From G020354085 sp964629975 (GTDB lineage: Bacteria > Pseudomonadota > Gammaproteobacteria > Acidiferrobacterales > Sulfurifustaceae), in the NCBI GenBank assembly GCA_964629975.1, contig CAZVUN010000006.1, forward strand, positions 1 to 47,340: a stretch of 47,340 nt of DNA, in the 5' to 3' direction. The notes below the pieces were generated by a model that had not been told where the DNA came from, did not search any database, and saw only the letters and a program-made list of their open reading frames with translations. Both the position numbers and the translations under genes were made by a program. Each line of letters starts with the position of its first letter. Within the stretch, counting starts at the first letter, position 1. Below are positions 38,745 to 46,683 of this stretch, in pieces.

Positions 38745-39135
38745 ATGAAAAAAGAAGAGTGGGAACGCTACCGGCGCCAGGCCGAGCACGCGTTGGCGTC
38801 GGCGCGTAGCGACCGGGCGAAGGGCGATCACGACTGGGCGAGCTTCAAGGCGCACCAGGCGGCGGAACTCGCCGTGAAGGGTTATGTCCGGGCAACGCTT
38901 CAGTACGTCACCGGCCACTCCGTGGTCAGGCTGCTGGCGAGCCCGGGCCTGGAGCCGCCGGCATCGATCGTGGACTGCGCGAAGGCGCTGGCTAAGGTCT
39001 GCATCCCGGCTCGCTACCCCCGATGCCTACGATTCTGGGGCGCCCATGGACTACTACACGGCGGCCGACGCCGATTCGGCCATTGAGTGCGCCGGCCGAA
39101 TCATCGATTGGCTCAATGCTCTCGCTTCCCGCTAA
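38745..39135 (+). pseudogene. HEPN-domain protein, frameshifted
   Basis: A HEPN (PF05168-like) gene, the usual partner of a minimal nucleotidyltransferase. ATG 38745 follows GAGGGG, and the first frame reads EEWERYRRQAEHALASAR, KAHQAAELAVKGY and TGHSVVRLL up to CIPARYP. A run of five C (39017-39021) then shifts the frame. Reading it as four C restores YPDAYDSGAPMDYYT and AIECAGRIIDWLNALASR, a full HEPN of 129 residues. As written the protein is cut at residue 113 with a wrong tail. A sequencing error in the C run is possible. Confidence 0.8.
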
Positions 39136-39454
39136 CCCGCTGGACCGCACCGAACGCATTGCCCGGGTGCGCAGGTATCTGCGCGCCCTTGGGCTGGAGC
39201 GCTGCCGGGCGATCGTCTTCGGGTCCGTCGGCCGGGGTGACTTCACGGCCGAGAGTGACACCGATGTGCTGGTCATCAGCGATGAGCTCCCGGAGGCGAT
39301 ACGGGCACGCATGGACCTGCTCTTCGCCGCGCGCGACGTGACCCCCGAGATCTAGCCGGTCGGGTGGCGCGAAAGCGACTGGCGGCGCCGGGACGCGGCC
39401 AACGATCCCTTCGTTGCGGTGCTGAAGCGCGACGGCATCGAAGTCAGGGCATAA
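39116..39454 (+). pseudogene. minimal nucleotidyltransferase (MNT), amber stop
   Basis: MNT-domain partner of the preceding HEPN gene, overlapping its end by 20 bases. ATG 39116 opens a frame with the catalytic motif FGSVGRGDFTAESDTDVLVI. An in-frame TAG at 39353-39355 stops it after residue 79. The same frame continues without a break to TAA 39452-39454 and encodes WRESDWRRRDAANDPFVAVL, typical of the C-terminus in this family. The full product would have 112 residues, so the antitoxin-like partner is damaged as well. Confidence 0.8.
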
Positions 39455-39504
39455 GGAAGAGCCCTGGGGAAATGGGGCCACCCGAGATGATCCAATACAA
39501 CGGC

Positions 39505-39684
39505 GCGAGGAGCATTTGTGCTGTTGGAAAGCCAGTCGACCGATCCCCGATCGGCGCGAAGCACCGGCTCGAGAATCCGGGCACGATCCCGCTCGAGATT
39601 ATCGAAGTGCAGTCCGGCAGCTACTTGGCCAAAGACGACATCATGCGTTACCAGGACATTTACAACCGGCACCAAGGCAAGTGA
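39505..39684 (+). pseudogene. duplicated, degraded 3' end of manC
   Basis: The coding part of repeat copy B. From about 39548 the frame reads SPIGAKHRLENPGTIPLEI and then GSYLAKDDIMRYQDIYNRHQ, ending in TGA at 39682-39684. It differs from the manC end by scattered substitutions. Upstream it carries indels (LLESQST is in another frame), so it is a fragment and not a gene. Its stop overlaps the start of the next nucleotidyltransferase gene. Confidence 0.85.
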
Positions 39685-39725
39685 CGACCCAGGATCAGGC
39701 GAAACTGTTGGAACGGCTCGTGACG
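39505..39725 (+). repeat. direct repeat copy B (manC 3' end plus start of mntA)
   Basis: Partner of 38473-38695. It carries the manC fragment and runs into the first codons of the complete mntA-like gene. Its divergence from copy A shows the duplication is not recent, or that copy B came from a related strain. Confidence 0.8.
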
Positions 39726-40100
39726 GAAATCCGGGCGGCCATTCCGGATGTACTGGCGATCTATCGGTTCGGGACCTGGGGGACAGTAGATGAACGAGCC
39801 GATAGCGACATCGACCTCGCGATACTGCCATTGCAGCCACTTGCGGCAACAACACGCTGGCAGGTCGCGCAGGGCCTTGCCGCTGTGGCGAAACGTGATG
39901 TGGATCTCGTCGACCTGCGTAGCGCTTCTACGGTAATGGCCGCCCGAATCATCGCCAGCGGTGCTCGGCTCTTCTGCGCCGACGAGAACGTCTGTGCGGG
40001 ATTCGAGGGCTTTGTGTATGCGTCATATGCGCGTTTGAACGAGGAACGGCGCGCCATACTCAGCGACATCCAAGCACGAGGCAGCGTATATGGCGGATGA
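39681..40100 (+). CDS. mntA: MntA-type nucleotidyltransferase antitoxin
   Basis: A 139-residue minimal nucleotidyltransferase. It has YRFGTWGTVDERADSDIDL, that is G-T-x10-D-x-D where MntA proteins have G-S-x10-D-x-D, and later DVDLVDLRSAS for the third Asp. In the known HepT/MntA system this enzyme adds AMP to the toxin's active-site Tyr. GTG 39681 overlaps the manC fragment's stop by four bases, and the end overlaps hepT by 11 bases. It is the only intact gene of the two modules. Confidence 0.85.
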   Translation: MTTQDQAKLLERLVTEIRAAIPDVLAIYRFGTWGTVDERADSDIDLAILPLQPLAATTRWQVAQGLAAVAKRDVDLVDLRSASTVMAARIIASGARLFCADENVCAGFEGFVYASYARLNEERRAILSDIQARGSVYGG

Positions 40101-40504
40101 CGTCCTGCTCAACAAGGTTGCAATCATCGAGCGTTGCCTCAAGCGCATCGACGAAGAATATCGGGGACACGAACAGGAGCTCGCGACCAACTTCACACGA
40201 CAGGATGCGATCGTGCTGAATTTGCTGAGGGCCTGCGAGGCCGCGATCGACCTGGCGATGCATCTGGTGCGCATCAAGCGTCTCGGGTTGGCGCAGGAAA
40301 GCCGCGAGGCCTTCACGCTGCTGGGGCAGGCTAATGTCAGCGAGCCGGCGTTGGCATCAACGGATGCGTGCAATGCTCGGGTTTCGCAGCGTCGCTGTCC
40401 ACGACTATCAGCGGCTCAATAGCAAAATCGTCAGGATGATCGCCGAGAAGCATCGCGACGATTTCCGGCGTTACGCGGCGGCCGCCATATCCGCCGCGAG
40501 CTAG
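40090..40504 (+). pseudogene. hepT: HepT-like HEPN toxin, frameshifted before its active site
   Basis: ATG 40090 opens a HepT frame (LLNKVAIIERCLKRIDEEY, LRACEAAIDLAMHLVRIKRL, SREAFTLLGQAN) that stops at 40422 with an unrelated tail. The missing part lies in another frame from ATG 40364: MLGFRSVAVHDYQRLNSKI, then MIAEKHRDDFRRYA, stop TAG 40502-40504. It holds the RNase motif R-x4-H-x-Y (RSVAVHDY). One extra base near 40360-40364 accounts for the shift. As written, no single protein has both the dimer helices and the catalytic motif. Confidence 0.85.
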
Positions 40505-40511
40505 AGGGGTC

Positions 40512-41642
40512 ATGAAGAGGGCGCTGATCACGGGTATCACCGGGCAGGATGGGGCGTACCTGGCAGAATTCCTGCTCGAGAAAGGCTACGAGGTGCATGG
40601 CATCAAGCGGCGCACCTCGCTGTTCAACACCGACCGCATCGATCACCTCTACCAGGATCCGCACGAGAAGGGCCGGCGGTTCATCCTGCACTACGGCGAC
40701 ATGACGGATTCCTCGAGTCTCGTCCGTATCGTACAGGCCGTGCAGCCGGACGAGATTTACAATCTCGCCGCCCAGTCGCACGTGGCCGTGTCGTTCGAGG
40801 AGCCCGAGTACACCGCCGATTCCGATGCCCTCGGGGCGTTGCGGCTCCTTGAAGCGATCCGCATCCTGGGTCTTGAGAAGAAAACGCGCTTCTACCAGGC
40901 CTCGACCTCGGAGCTCTTCGGCAAGGTGCAGGAGACGCCGCAGCGCGAGACCACGCCTTTTTACCCGCGCTCGCCCTACGCGGTGGCCAAGCTCTACGCC
41001 TACTGGATCACCGTGAACTACCGCGAGGCCTACGGCCTGTACGCGTGCAACGGCATCCTGTTCAATCACGAGAGCCCCACGCGCGGAGAGACGTTTGTCA
41101 CGCGCAAGATCACGCGCGGCCTGGCGCGCGTCTTCCTCGGCCTGCAGGATTGCCTGTATCTCGGCAACCTCAATGCCCGGCGTGACTGGGGTCACGCCCG
41201 CGACTACGTGCAAGCGCAATGGTTGATCTTGCAGCAGAAGCAACCCGAAGACTACGTCATCGCGACCGGGCGGCAGTACAGCGTGCGCGATTTCGTCGAA
41301 GCGGCCGCCAAGCAGCTCGGCATGACCCTGCGGTGGAAGGGCAAAGGCGTCAAGGAAGTCGGGATTGTCGATGGGGTGGACAAGTCCCGGTTGAGCGTCC
41401 ACCAGTCACGACCGCCGCGCCGGGGCGATGTCATCGTCCGTGTCGATCCGCGCTACTTCCGCCCGACGGAGGTGGAGACACTGCTGGGCGATGCCAGCAA
41501 GGCCCGTAAGCAACTCGGTTGGAGGCCGAAGGTGAAATTCACGGAACTCGTCGCGGAGATGATGCGCGAAGACCTGAAGGCCGCCGAGCGCGACGCCCTC
41601 GTCAAGCGCCACGGCTACAACGCCTACGACTATCACGAGTAG
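40512..41642 (+). CDS. gmd: GDP-mannose 4,6-dehydratase
   Basis: A 376-residue NADP-dependent dehydratase that makes GDP-4-keto-6-deoxymannose. It has TGITGQDGAYLAEFLLEKGY, HYGDMTDSSSL, the catalytic SELFGKVQETPQ and YAVAKLYAYW, and NARRDWGHARDYV. An AGAGGGG ribosome-binding site overlaps the end of the hepT remnant. It works with fcl directly after it. Confidence 0.96.
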   Translation: MKRALITGITGQDGAYLAEFLLEKGYEVHGIKRRTSLFNTDRIDHLYQDPHEKGRRFILHYGDMTDSSSLVRIVQAVQPDEIYNLAAQSHVAVSFEEPEYTADSDALGALRLLEAIRILGLEKKTRFYQASTSELFGKVQETPQRETTPFYPRSPYAVAKLYAYWITVNYREAYGLYACNGILFNHESPTRGETFVTRKITRGLARVFLGLQDCLYLGNLNARRDWGHARDYVQAQWLILQQKQPEDYVIATGRQYSVRDFVEAAAKQLGMTLRWKGKGVKEVGIVDGVDKSRLSVHQSRPPRRGDVIVRVDPRYFRPTEVETLLGDASKARKQLGWRPKVKFTELVAEMMREDLKAAERDALVKRHGYNAYDYHE

Positions 41643-41644
41643 CT

Positions 41645-42613
41645 ATGGAACGCGACAGCAAGATATACGTGGCCGGCCATCGCGGTCTCGTCGGCTCGGC
41701 GCTCATGCGGCGGCTGCAGGCGGGCGGCTACCGTAACATCATCACGCGCACCCATGCGGAGCTCGATCTCACCAACCAGCAGGCGGTGCAGGCGTTCTTT
41801 CGCACCGAGCGCCCGGAATATGTATTCCTGGCCGCCGCCAAGGTCGGGGGAATTCACGCCAACAACACCTACCCGGCCGAGTTCATCTACCAGAACCTGA
41901 TGATCCAGAGCAATGTGATCCACGCGGCCTATGAGACGGGGGTGAAGAAGCTGCTGTTCCTGGGCTCAAGCTGCATCTACCCGAAGCACGCGCCGCAGCC
42001 AATGAAAGAGGAGTACTTGCTGACCGGACCGCTCGAGCCCACCAACGAACCGTACGCCGTGGCCAAGATCGCAGGTATCAAGATGTGCGCGGCCTACAAC
42101 CGCCAGTATGGCACAGACTTTATGGCTGTCATGCCGACAAACGTATACGGCCCAGGCGACAACTACGACCGTGAGAACTCCCACGTCATCCCGGCCCTGA
42201 TCCGCAAGTTCCATGAAGCAAAAATGCAATCACAGATCACTGGTCACCAATCAACGGTAACCGTGTGGGGCACGGGCACGCCGCGGCGCGAGTTTATCTA
42301 CAGCGATGACCTGGGGGACGCATGTGTCTTTCTCATGGAGCGCGCTACGGCAAATGATGTCGGGGAATTCATCAACATCGGCACGGGCGAGGAATGGAGC
42401 ATCCGCGATATTGCCGAGGTGATTGCCGAGGTGGTAGGTTTTTCCGGTGAAATCGCCTTCGATCGGACAATGCCGGACGGGACACCGCGAAAGCTTCTCG
42501 ATGTCTCGAGGACAAGAGCCTTGGGCTGGACGGCGCGAACGGGACTGCGGGATGGTCTTGCCATGACGTATCGCGATTATCTGGCGAGATTTGGCAACCG
42601 CCAGGCGATTTGA
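41645..42613 (+). CDS. fcl: GDP-L-fucose synthase
   Basis: A 322-residue epimerase-reductase that completes GDP-L-fucose. It has VAGHRGLVGSALMRRL, FLAAAKVGGIHANNTYPA, LGSSCIYPKHAPQPMKEE, and the catalytic YAVAKIAGIKMC. It starts two bases after gmd, so the fucose branch is one transcription unit. The ribosome-binding site is weak, suggesting coupled translation. Confidence 0.95.
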   Translation: MERDSKIYVAGHRGLVGSALMRRLQAGGYRNIITRTHAELDLTNQQAVQAFFRTERPEYVFLAAAKVGGIHANNTYPAEFIYQNLMIQSNVIHAAYETGVKKLLFLGSSCIYPKHAPQPMKEEYLLTGPLEPTNEPYAVAKIAGIKMCAAYNRQYGTDFMAVMPTNVYGPGDNYDRENSHVIPALIRKFHEAKMQSQITGHQSTVTVWGTGTPRREFIYSDDLGDACVFLMERATANDVGEFINIGTGEEWSIRDIAEVIAEVVGFSGEIAFDRTMPDGTPRKLLDVSRTRALGWTARTGLRDGLAMTYRDYLARFGNRQAI

Positions 42614-42655
42614 GATCGGCGAAGTCATCTTCAATCAACTCGCGCAGACAGATCT

Positions 42656-43300
42656 ATGGCGATCAGGCGCAGCAGCAATACCGTTTGGCACAGCGCAACC
42701 GTAACGCGCGAGCGTCGCGAGCGGCTGAACGGGCACCGCAGTACGGTGGTGTGGTTCACGGGACTATCGGGCTCGGGCAAGTCCACCATCGCGCATACCG
42801 TGGAAGAGCAGCTCTACCAGATGAAGTGCCGCACCTTCGTCTTTGATGGCGATAACGTGCGTCACGGGCTGTGCTCGGATCTCGGTTTCAGCGCCGCCGA
42901 CCGTTCCGAGAACATCCGGCGTATCGGCGAGATGGCCAGGCTTTTCATTGAAGCAGGGGTAATCGCGCTCACCGCTTTCATTTCACCCTATCGCAGGGAT
43001 CGCGCACGAGTGCGGGATCTCGTGGGCGCCGATAATTTTCTTGAGGTCTATTGCCGTTGCCCGGTTGAGGTATGTGAGCAGCGAGATGCGAAGGGGCTCT
43101 ATGCCCGCGCGCGGAAGGGCGAGATTAGGGAGTTCACCGGCATTTCGGCCCCCTATGAAGAACCCGACGATCCAGCGCTCGCCCTTGATACGGCGGCCGA
43201 CACAGTCGAAGCATGCGCCGCGCAGGTTATCGAACTCCTGCGGGTGCGCGAGATCGTCACGCCCGGAGGCCAACCACTACCGAGCACAGCGAACAGGTGA
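42656..43300 (+). CDS. cysC: adenylyl-sulfate kinase (APS kinase)
   Basis: A 214-residue kinase that phosphorylates APS to PAPS, the sulfate donor of sulfotransferases. It has the P-loop FTGLSGSGKST, FDGDNVRHGLCSDLGFS, ENIRRIGEMARLF, FISPYRRDR and YARARKGEIREFTGISAPYE. No ATP sulfurylase or PAPS reductase genes are beside it, and sulfotransferase-like genes follow. It therefore probably serves polysaccharide sulfation rather than cysteine synthesis (inference). Confidence 0.95.
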   Translation: MAIRRSSNTVWHSATVTRERRERLNGHRSTVVWFTGLSGSGKSTIAHTVEEQLYQMKCRTFVFDGDNVRHGLCSDLGFSAADRSENIRRIGEMARLFIEAGVIALTAFISPYRRDRARVRDLVGADNFLEVYCRCPVEVCEQRDAKGLYARARKGEIREFTGISAPYEEPDDPALALDTAADTVEACAAQVIELLRVREIVTPGGQPLPSTANR

Positions 43301-43442
43301 TGTCAAAGGGTAGCGGTGACGTCCGTGCACGGGCAGTACTACGCGTCGTAGCAGGACGAGACTTGACGCAAATTTATCGAACGCAACGGTAGGAATAGCC
43401 CGGAAGGATTCGACGAATAGTTCTTATGATCGCAGCACGAAA

Positions 43443-44273
43443 ATGAGGTCGCAGTTGAAACATCCCGCATCGCCGAGCGAAATGCTGCTCAGCCTCTGGC
43501 GCAACCGCGAGCTGGTGTGGCAGATGGCACGCCGCGAGGTCGTCGGCCGCTACCGCGGCTCGATCATGGGCCTGGCGTGGTCGTTCTTCAACCCGGTGCT
43601 CATGCTCATCGTGTACACGTTCGTCTTTTCCGTCGTGTTCAAGGCGCGATGGGGGGGCGGCACGGAGGAGAGCAAAGCGAATTTTGCCATCATTCTCTTT
43701 GTCGGCATGATCGTCCACGGCCTGTTCGCCGAATGTGTGAATCGGGCGCCGGGTCTCATCCTCTCTAACGTGAATTACGTAAAGAAAGTGGTCTTCCCCC
43801 TGGAAACGCTTGCTTGGGTGGCAATGGGTGCGGCGCTGTTTCACGCCCTCATCAGCACCGTTGTCCTGATCGCCGCGCAGCTCATCATCAACCTCAATCT
43901 GCCGTGGACCGCGTTATTCTTCCCGCTGGTCCTCTTGCCGCTGTTGCTTGCGACGATGGGTTTCGCCTGGTTCCTTGCCGCTACCGGTGTCTTCATGCGC
44001 GACATCGGCCAGGTCACGGGAATCCTTACGACCGTGATGCTCTTTTTGTCGCCCGTGTTCTACCCGGTCTCGGGCATGCCGCCGCCGTATCAGGTCGTGC
44101 TGTTGCTCAACCCGCTCACCTTTGTGATTGAGCAGGCCAGAGCGGTATTGATCTGGGGCAGGGTGCCTGATTGGCCGGGTCTCGCCGTCTATTTGACCGT
44201 CTCACTTGGCATTGCCTGGGCGGGATTCTGGTGGTTCCAGAGAACTCGCAAAGGGTTCGCGGATGTCCTCTGA
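43443..44273 (+). CDS. wzm: ABC-2 type polysaccharide export permease (Wzm-like)
   Basis: A 276-residue membrane protein with six predicted membrane segments. It has the family opening LVWQMARREVVGRYRGSIMG and NPVLMLIVYTFVFSVVF, ending with SPVFYPVSGMPP and LNPLTFVIEQARAVL. It exports undecaprenyl-linked or similar glycans with Wzt. The 142-base gap before it is the largest inside the cluster and more AT-rich. It holds TTGACG at 43363-43368 without a well-spaced -10, so a local promoter is possible but unproven. Confidence 0.9.
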   Translation: MRSQLKHPASPSEMLLSLWRNRELVWQMARREVVGRYRGSIMGLAWSFFNPVLMLIVYTFVFSVVFKARWGGGTEESKANFAIILFVGMIVHGLFAECVNRAPGLILSNVNYVKKVVFPLETLAWVAMGAALFHALISTVVLIAAQLIINLNLPWTALFFPLVLLPLLLATMGFAWFLAATGVFMRDIGQVTGILTTVMLFLSPVFYPVSGMPPPYQVVLLLNPLTFVIEQARAVLIWGRVPDWPGLAVYLTVSLGIAWAGFWWFQRTRKGFADVL

Positions 44274-45723
44274 AACGAAGCGGTTCGCAGCCGCAGGCCC
44301 GGGGCAGGGTGGAAGAGGGCAGACCGCAGGGGGTCGCGCCGTCCCAACGGTCGCGCGCACGGCTGCGGAAGGGGGGGGCGGATCGGCTACGGATCACGCA
44401 GCGCATATTGCCTCTCACCCGTCCCCAACCGCCCATCAGCAGGACGACATTGCGATCCGGGTCAGCAATCTCTCGAAGTGCTATCAGATTTATGACCGGC
44501 CCGAGGACCGCCTGAAGCAGTCGATCGTCCCACGGCTGCAGCGGCTCATGCACAGGCCGGTCCGGAACTACTTCCGCGAGTTCTGGGCGCTACGCGACGT
44601 ATCATTCGAAGTGAAAAAAGGCGAGACCGTCGGCATTGTGGGTCGCAACGGCAGCGGGAAGAGCACTCTGCTGCAAGTCATTTGCGGCACCCTTGCCCCG
44701 ACGAGCGGCACCGTCGAGACCAAGGGCCGCATCGCGGCTTTGCTTGAACTCGGGTCGGGATTCAATCCCGAATTCACGGGCCGCGAAAACGTATACATGA
44801 ACGGCGCGGTGTTGGGCCTGAGCAAGGAAGAGATCGATGCGCGCTTCGACGATATCGCCGCTTTTGCCAACATCGGCGAATTCATGGAACAGCCGGTCAA
44901 GACGTATTCAAGCGGTATGGTGGTGCGACTGGCCTTTTCCGTATCCGTTTTCGTCGATCCGGACGTATTGGTGGTCGACGAGGCCCTGGCGGTCGGAGAT
45001 GCGGCATTTCAGTTGAAGTGTCTGGACCGCCTCCGCACCTTGATTGAGCGCGGGACCACGCTGCTGTTCGTTTCGCATGACATGGGAATGGTAAAAAACT
45101 TCTGTGGGAAAGCGCTTTATCTCCGCGGCGGGGAATTGCGTGCTGCCGGTCGGCCGGACGAGATCGCCGAGCTCTATTTCATGGACATACGCGCCGAACA
45201 GGCGCGGGCGCGTCCGAGCTCGCGGGAGATCAGCGCGAAACCGCCCCTGAGCGATCGGGAAGGAATGGCCTTCGGGACGGACGAAGGGGCCATTGTGCGC
45301 GCTTATTTTGCGAGCGCCCGAAGCACGTTTTCGAGCTTTCTGCCAGGCGACACGGCCCAGGTGTGTGTGGAGGCACGTTACCGGGATTCAGTCGACCGCC
45401 CTTTCGTCAGCTTCATCCTGCAAGATCGCCGGTTGGTGGATCTTGGCGGAGAGGCATTCGCCCTGGAAGGCAAGGAGATCGCTCCGGGGTGGAAGGCCGA
45501 CACGCTGTTGTTTCAGTTCCCGGTACGGCTGAATGCCGGCCGATACCATATTACGCTGCGCCTGGAGAACCGCGCATCGCGCAAGGTGTTCTTTCCCATT
45601 GACAAGCAGCCAGGCGCACTATCCTTCGAGGTTCTGGATTCGAACAAGGGGTTCTTGCTGGGCGCGATGGACCTTCGCGCCGAACGCATTGCGAGTGGCG
45701 ACGGCAGGCTGGAAGGACCGTGA
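44263..45723 (+). CDS. wzt: polysaccharide export ABC ATPase with C-terminal carbohydrate-binding domain (Wzt-like)
   Basis: A 486-residue ATPase, overlapping wzm by 11 bases. It has Walker A GRNGSGKST at 127-135, signature YSSGMVVRLAFS, Walker B VLVVDEALAVGD and the switch His in FVSHDMG. Residues about 335-480 form a beta-rich C-terminal domain like the Wzt substrate-binding domain, which selects the finished glycan. An unusual Gly/Ala-rich extension of about 60 residues precedes the ABC domain. ATG 44263 is the overlap start; one inside the extension is possible. Confidence 0.9.
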   Translation: MSSETKRFAAAGPGQGGRGQTAGGRAVPTVARTAAEGGGGSATDHAAHIASHPSPTAHQQDDIAIRVSNLSKCYQIYDRPEDRLKQSIVPRLQRLMHRPVRNYFREFWALRDVSFEVKKGETVGIVGRNGSGKSTLLQVICGTLAPTSGTVETKGRIAALLELGSGFNPEFTGRENVYMNGAVLGLSKEEIDARFDDIAAFANIGEFMEQPVKTYSSGMVVRLAFSVSVFVDPDVLVVDEALAVGDAAFQLKCLDRLRTLIERGTTLLFVSHDMGMVKNFCGKALYLRGGELRAAGRPDEIAELYFMDIRAEQARARPSSREISAKPPLSDREGMAFGTDEGAIVRAYFASARSTFSSFLPGDTAQVCVEARYRDSVDRPFVSFILQDRRLVDLGGEAFALEGKEIAPGWKADTLLFQFPVRLNAGRYHITLRLENRASRKVFFPIDKQPGALSFEVLDSNKGFLLGAMDLRAERIASGDGRLEGP

Positions 45724-46613
45724 TGTCTCCTGTTCCGATCGAAAAGCCACGGCTTCTTTTGCACGTCGGCACGCCAAAAACCGGCACGACGAGCCTGCAG
45801 CGGCTGCTGGACGGATGCCACGAGCCGCTCAAGGCACGTGGCATCCTTTATCCGCGCCTTTACCTGAGCAACAAGGATGTTCCGAAGCACCAATGGCTGG
45901 TCAAATGGCTGATGGCGAGGAACGAGGCCGGCGACCATGCGGATTGGTTTGATGCCGTCCGCGCACAGGTAGATGGGCGGATCCACACCGTGATTCTGTC
46001 GACCGAGGGGGTCTTCAACCACTGGTGGGATTTTCCCGAAGCGGCAAGAGACAGGCTCCACGACTTGAATCGCTGGTTTCAGGTTGATGTCCTGGTGTTC
46101 TTTAGGGAACCATTATCGTTTGCAGTGAGCCTGTACAAACAAGCTTGTTGCAACCCGCGGACGGAGATCCGGTGCTACGGTCGCGATCTCTCGTTCGACG
46201 AGATGCTGCTGGACCCGTGGTTTGCGAGGCACCTCGATTACGCTTCGTTCATTGAATCGTGCGAGCGGCTATTTGGACGAGACGCAGTGATGGCGGTCAA
46301 GTACGAGGAGCGTGATGTCATTGAAACCTTCGCGAGGATCTTCGGAATGGAGGAGTTCCGTGCCGAAGCTACAGAGAGAAACAACGCCTCGCTGGGGCAC
46401 TTGGGAGTGAGCCTCGTGCGAAAAATGAATCGTTATCGATTGCCGCCAACGACAAAAAAAAGACTCGTGAGACTCGTGCGAAGTCTCGAACACCGGCTCG
46501 GGCTGGCGTCGTGGCCGATCCACGTAAGCGAGACAGCGCGCATCAAAGTGGCGGAGCTGAGCGGGCGGAGCCGGCAGGTGCTGGCGGCAAGGTTCGGAAT
46601 AACGTGGTCATGA
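45723..46613 (+). CDS. sulfotransferase-like protein
   Basis: A 296-residue protein with the sulfotransferase PAPS-binding loop LLLHVGTPKTGTTSLQRLL near the N-terminus, and VLVFFREPLSFAVSLYKQA, which fits the 3'-phosphate site (Arg and Ser). ATG 45723 shares a base with the wzt stop. It probably moves sulfate from PAPS onto a sugar of the exported glycan in the cytoplasm (inference). Only the loop motifs are strongly conserved by eye. Confidence 0.8.
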   Translation: MSPVPIEKPRLLLHVGTPKTGTTSLQRLLDGCHEPLKARGILYPRLYLSNKDVPKHQWLVKWLMARNEAGDHADWFDAVRAQVDGRIHTVILSTEGVFNHWWDFPEAARDRLHDLNRWFQVDVLVFFREPLSFAVSLYKQACCNPRTEIRCYGRDLSFDEMLLDPWFARHLDYASFIESCERLFGRDAVMAVKYEERDVIETFARIFGMEEFRAEATERNNASLGHLGVSLVRKMNRYRLPPTTKKRLVRLVRSLEHRLGLASWPIHVSETARIKVAELSGRSRQVLAARFGITWS

Positions 46614-46683
46614 CGCACACCGGGGCATCGCCTCGCGAGCGCTCCACTTGGGCGACAACAGCAAGAAGGGGGCACGACAAGCC

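Noticed and set aside
43306..43320. A second ops-like site before wzm (GGGTAGCGGTGAC)
   Set aside because: Only the GGTAGCG core fits, and alignment needs a gap; about 7 of 12 ungapped positions match.
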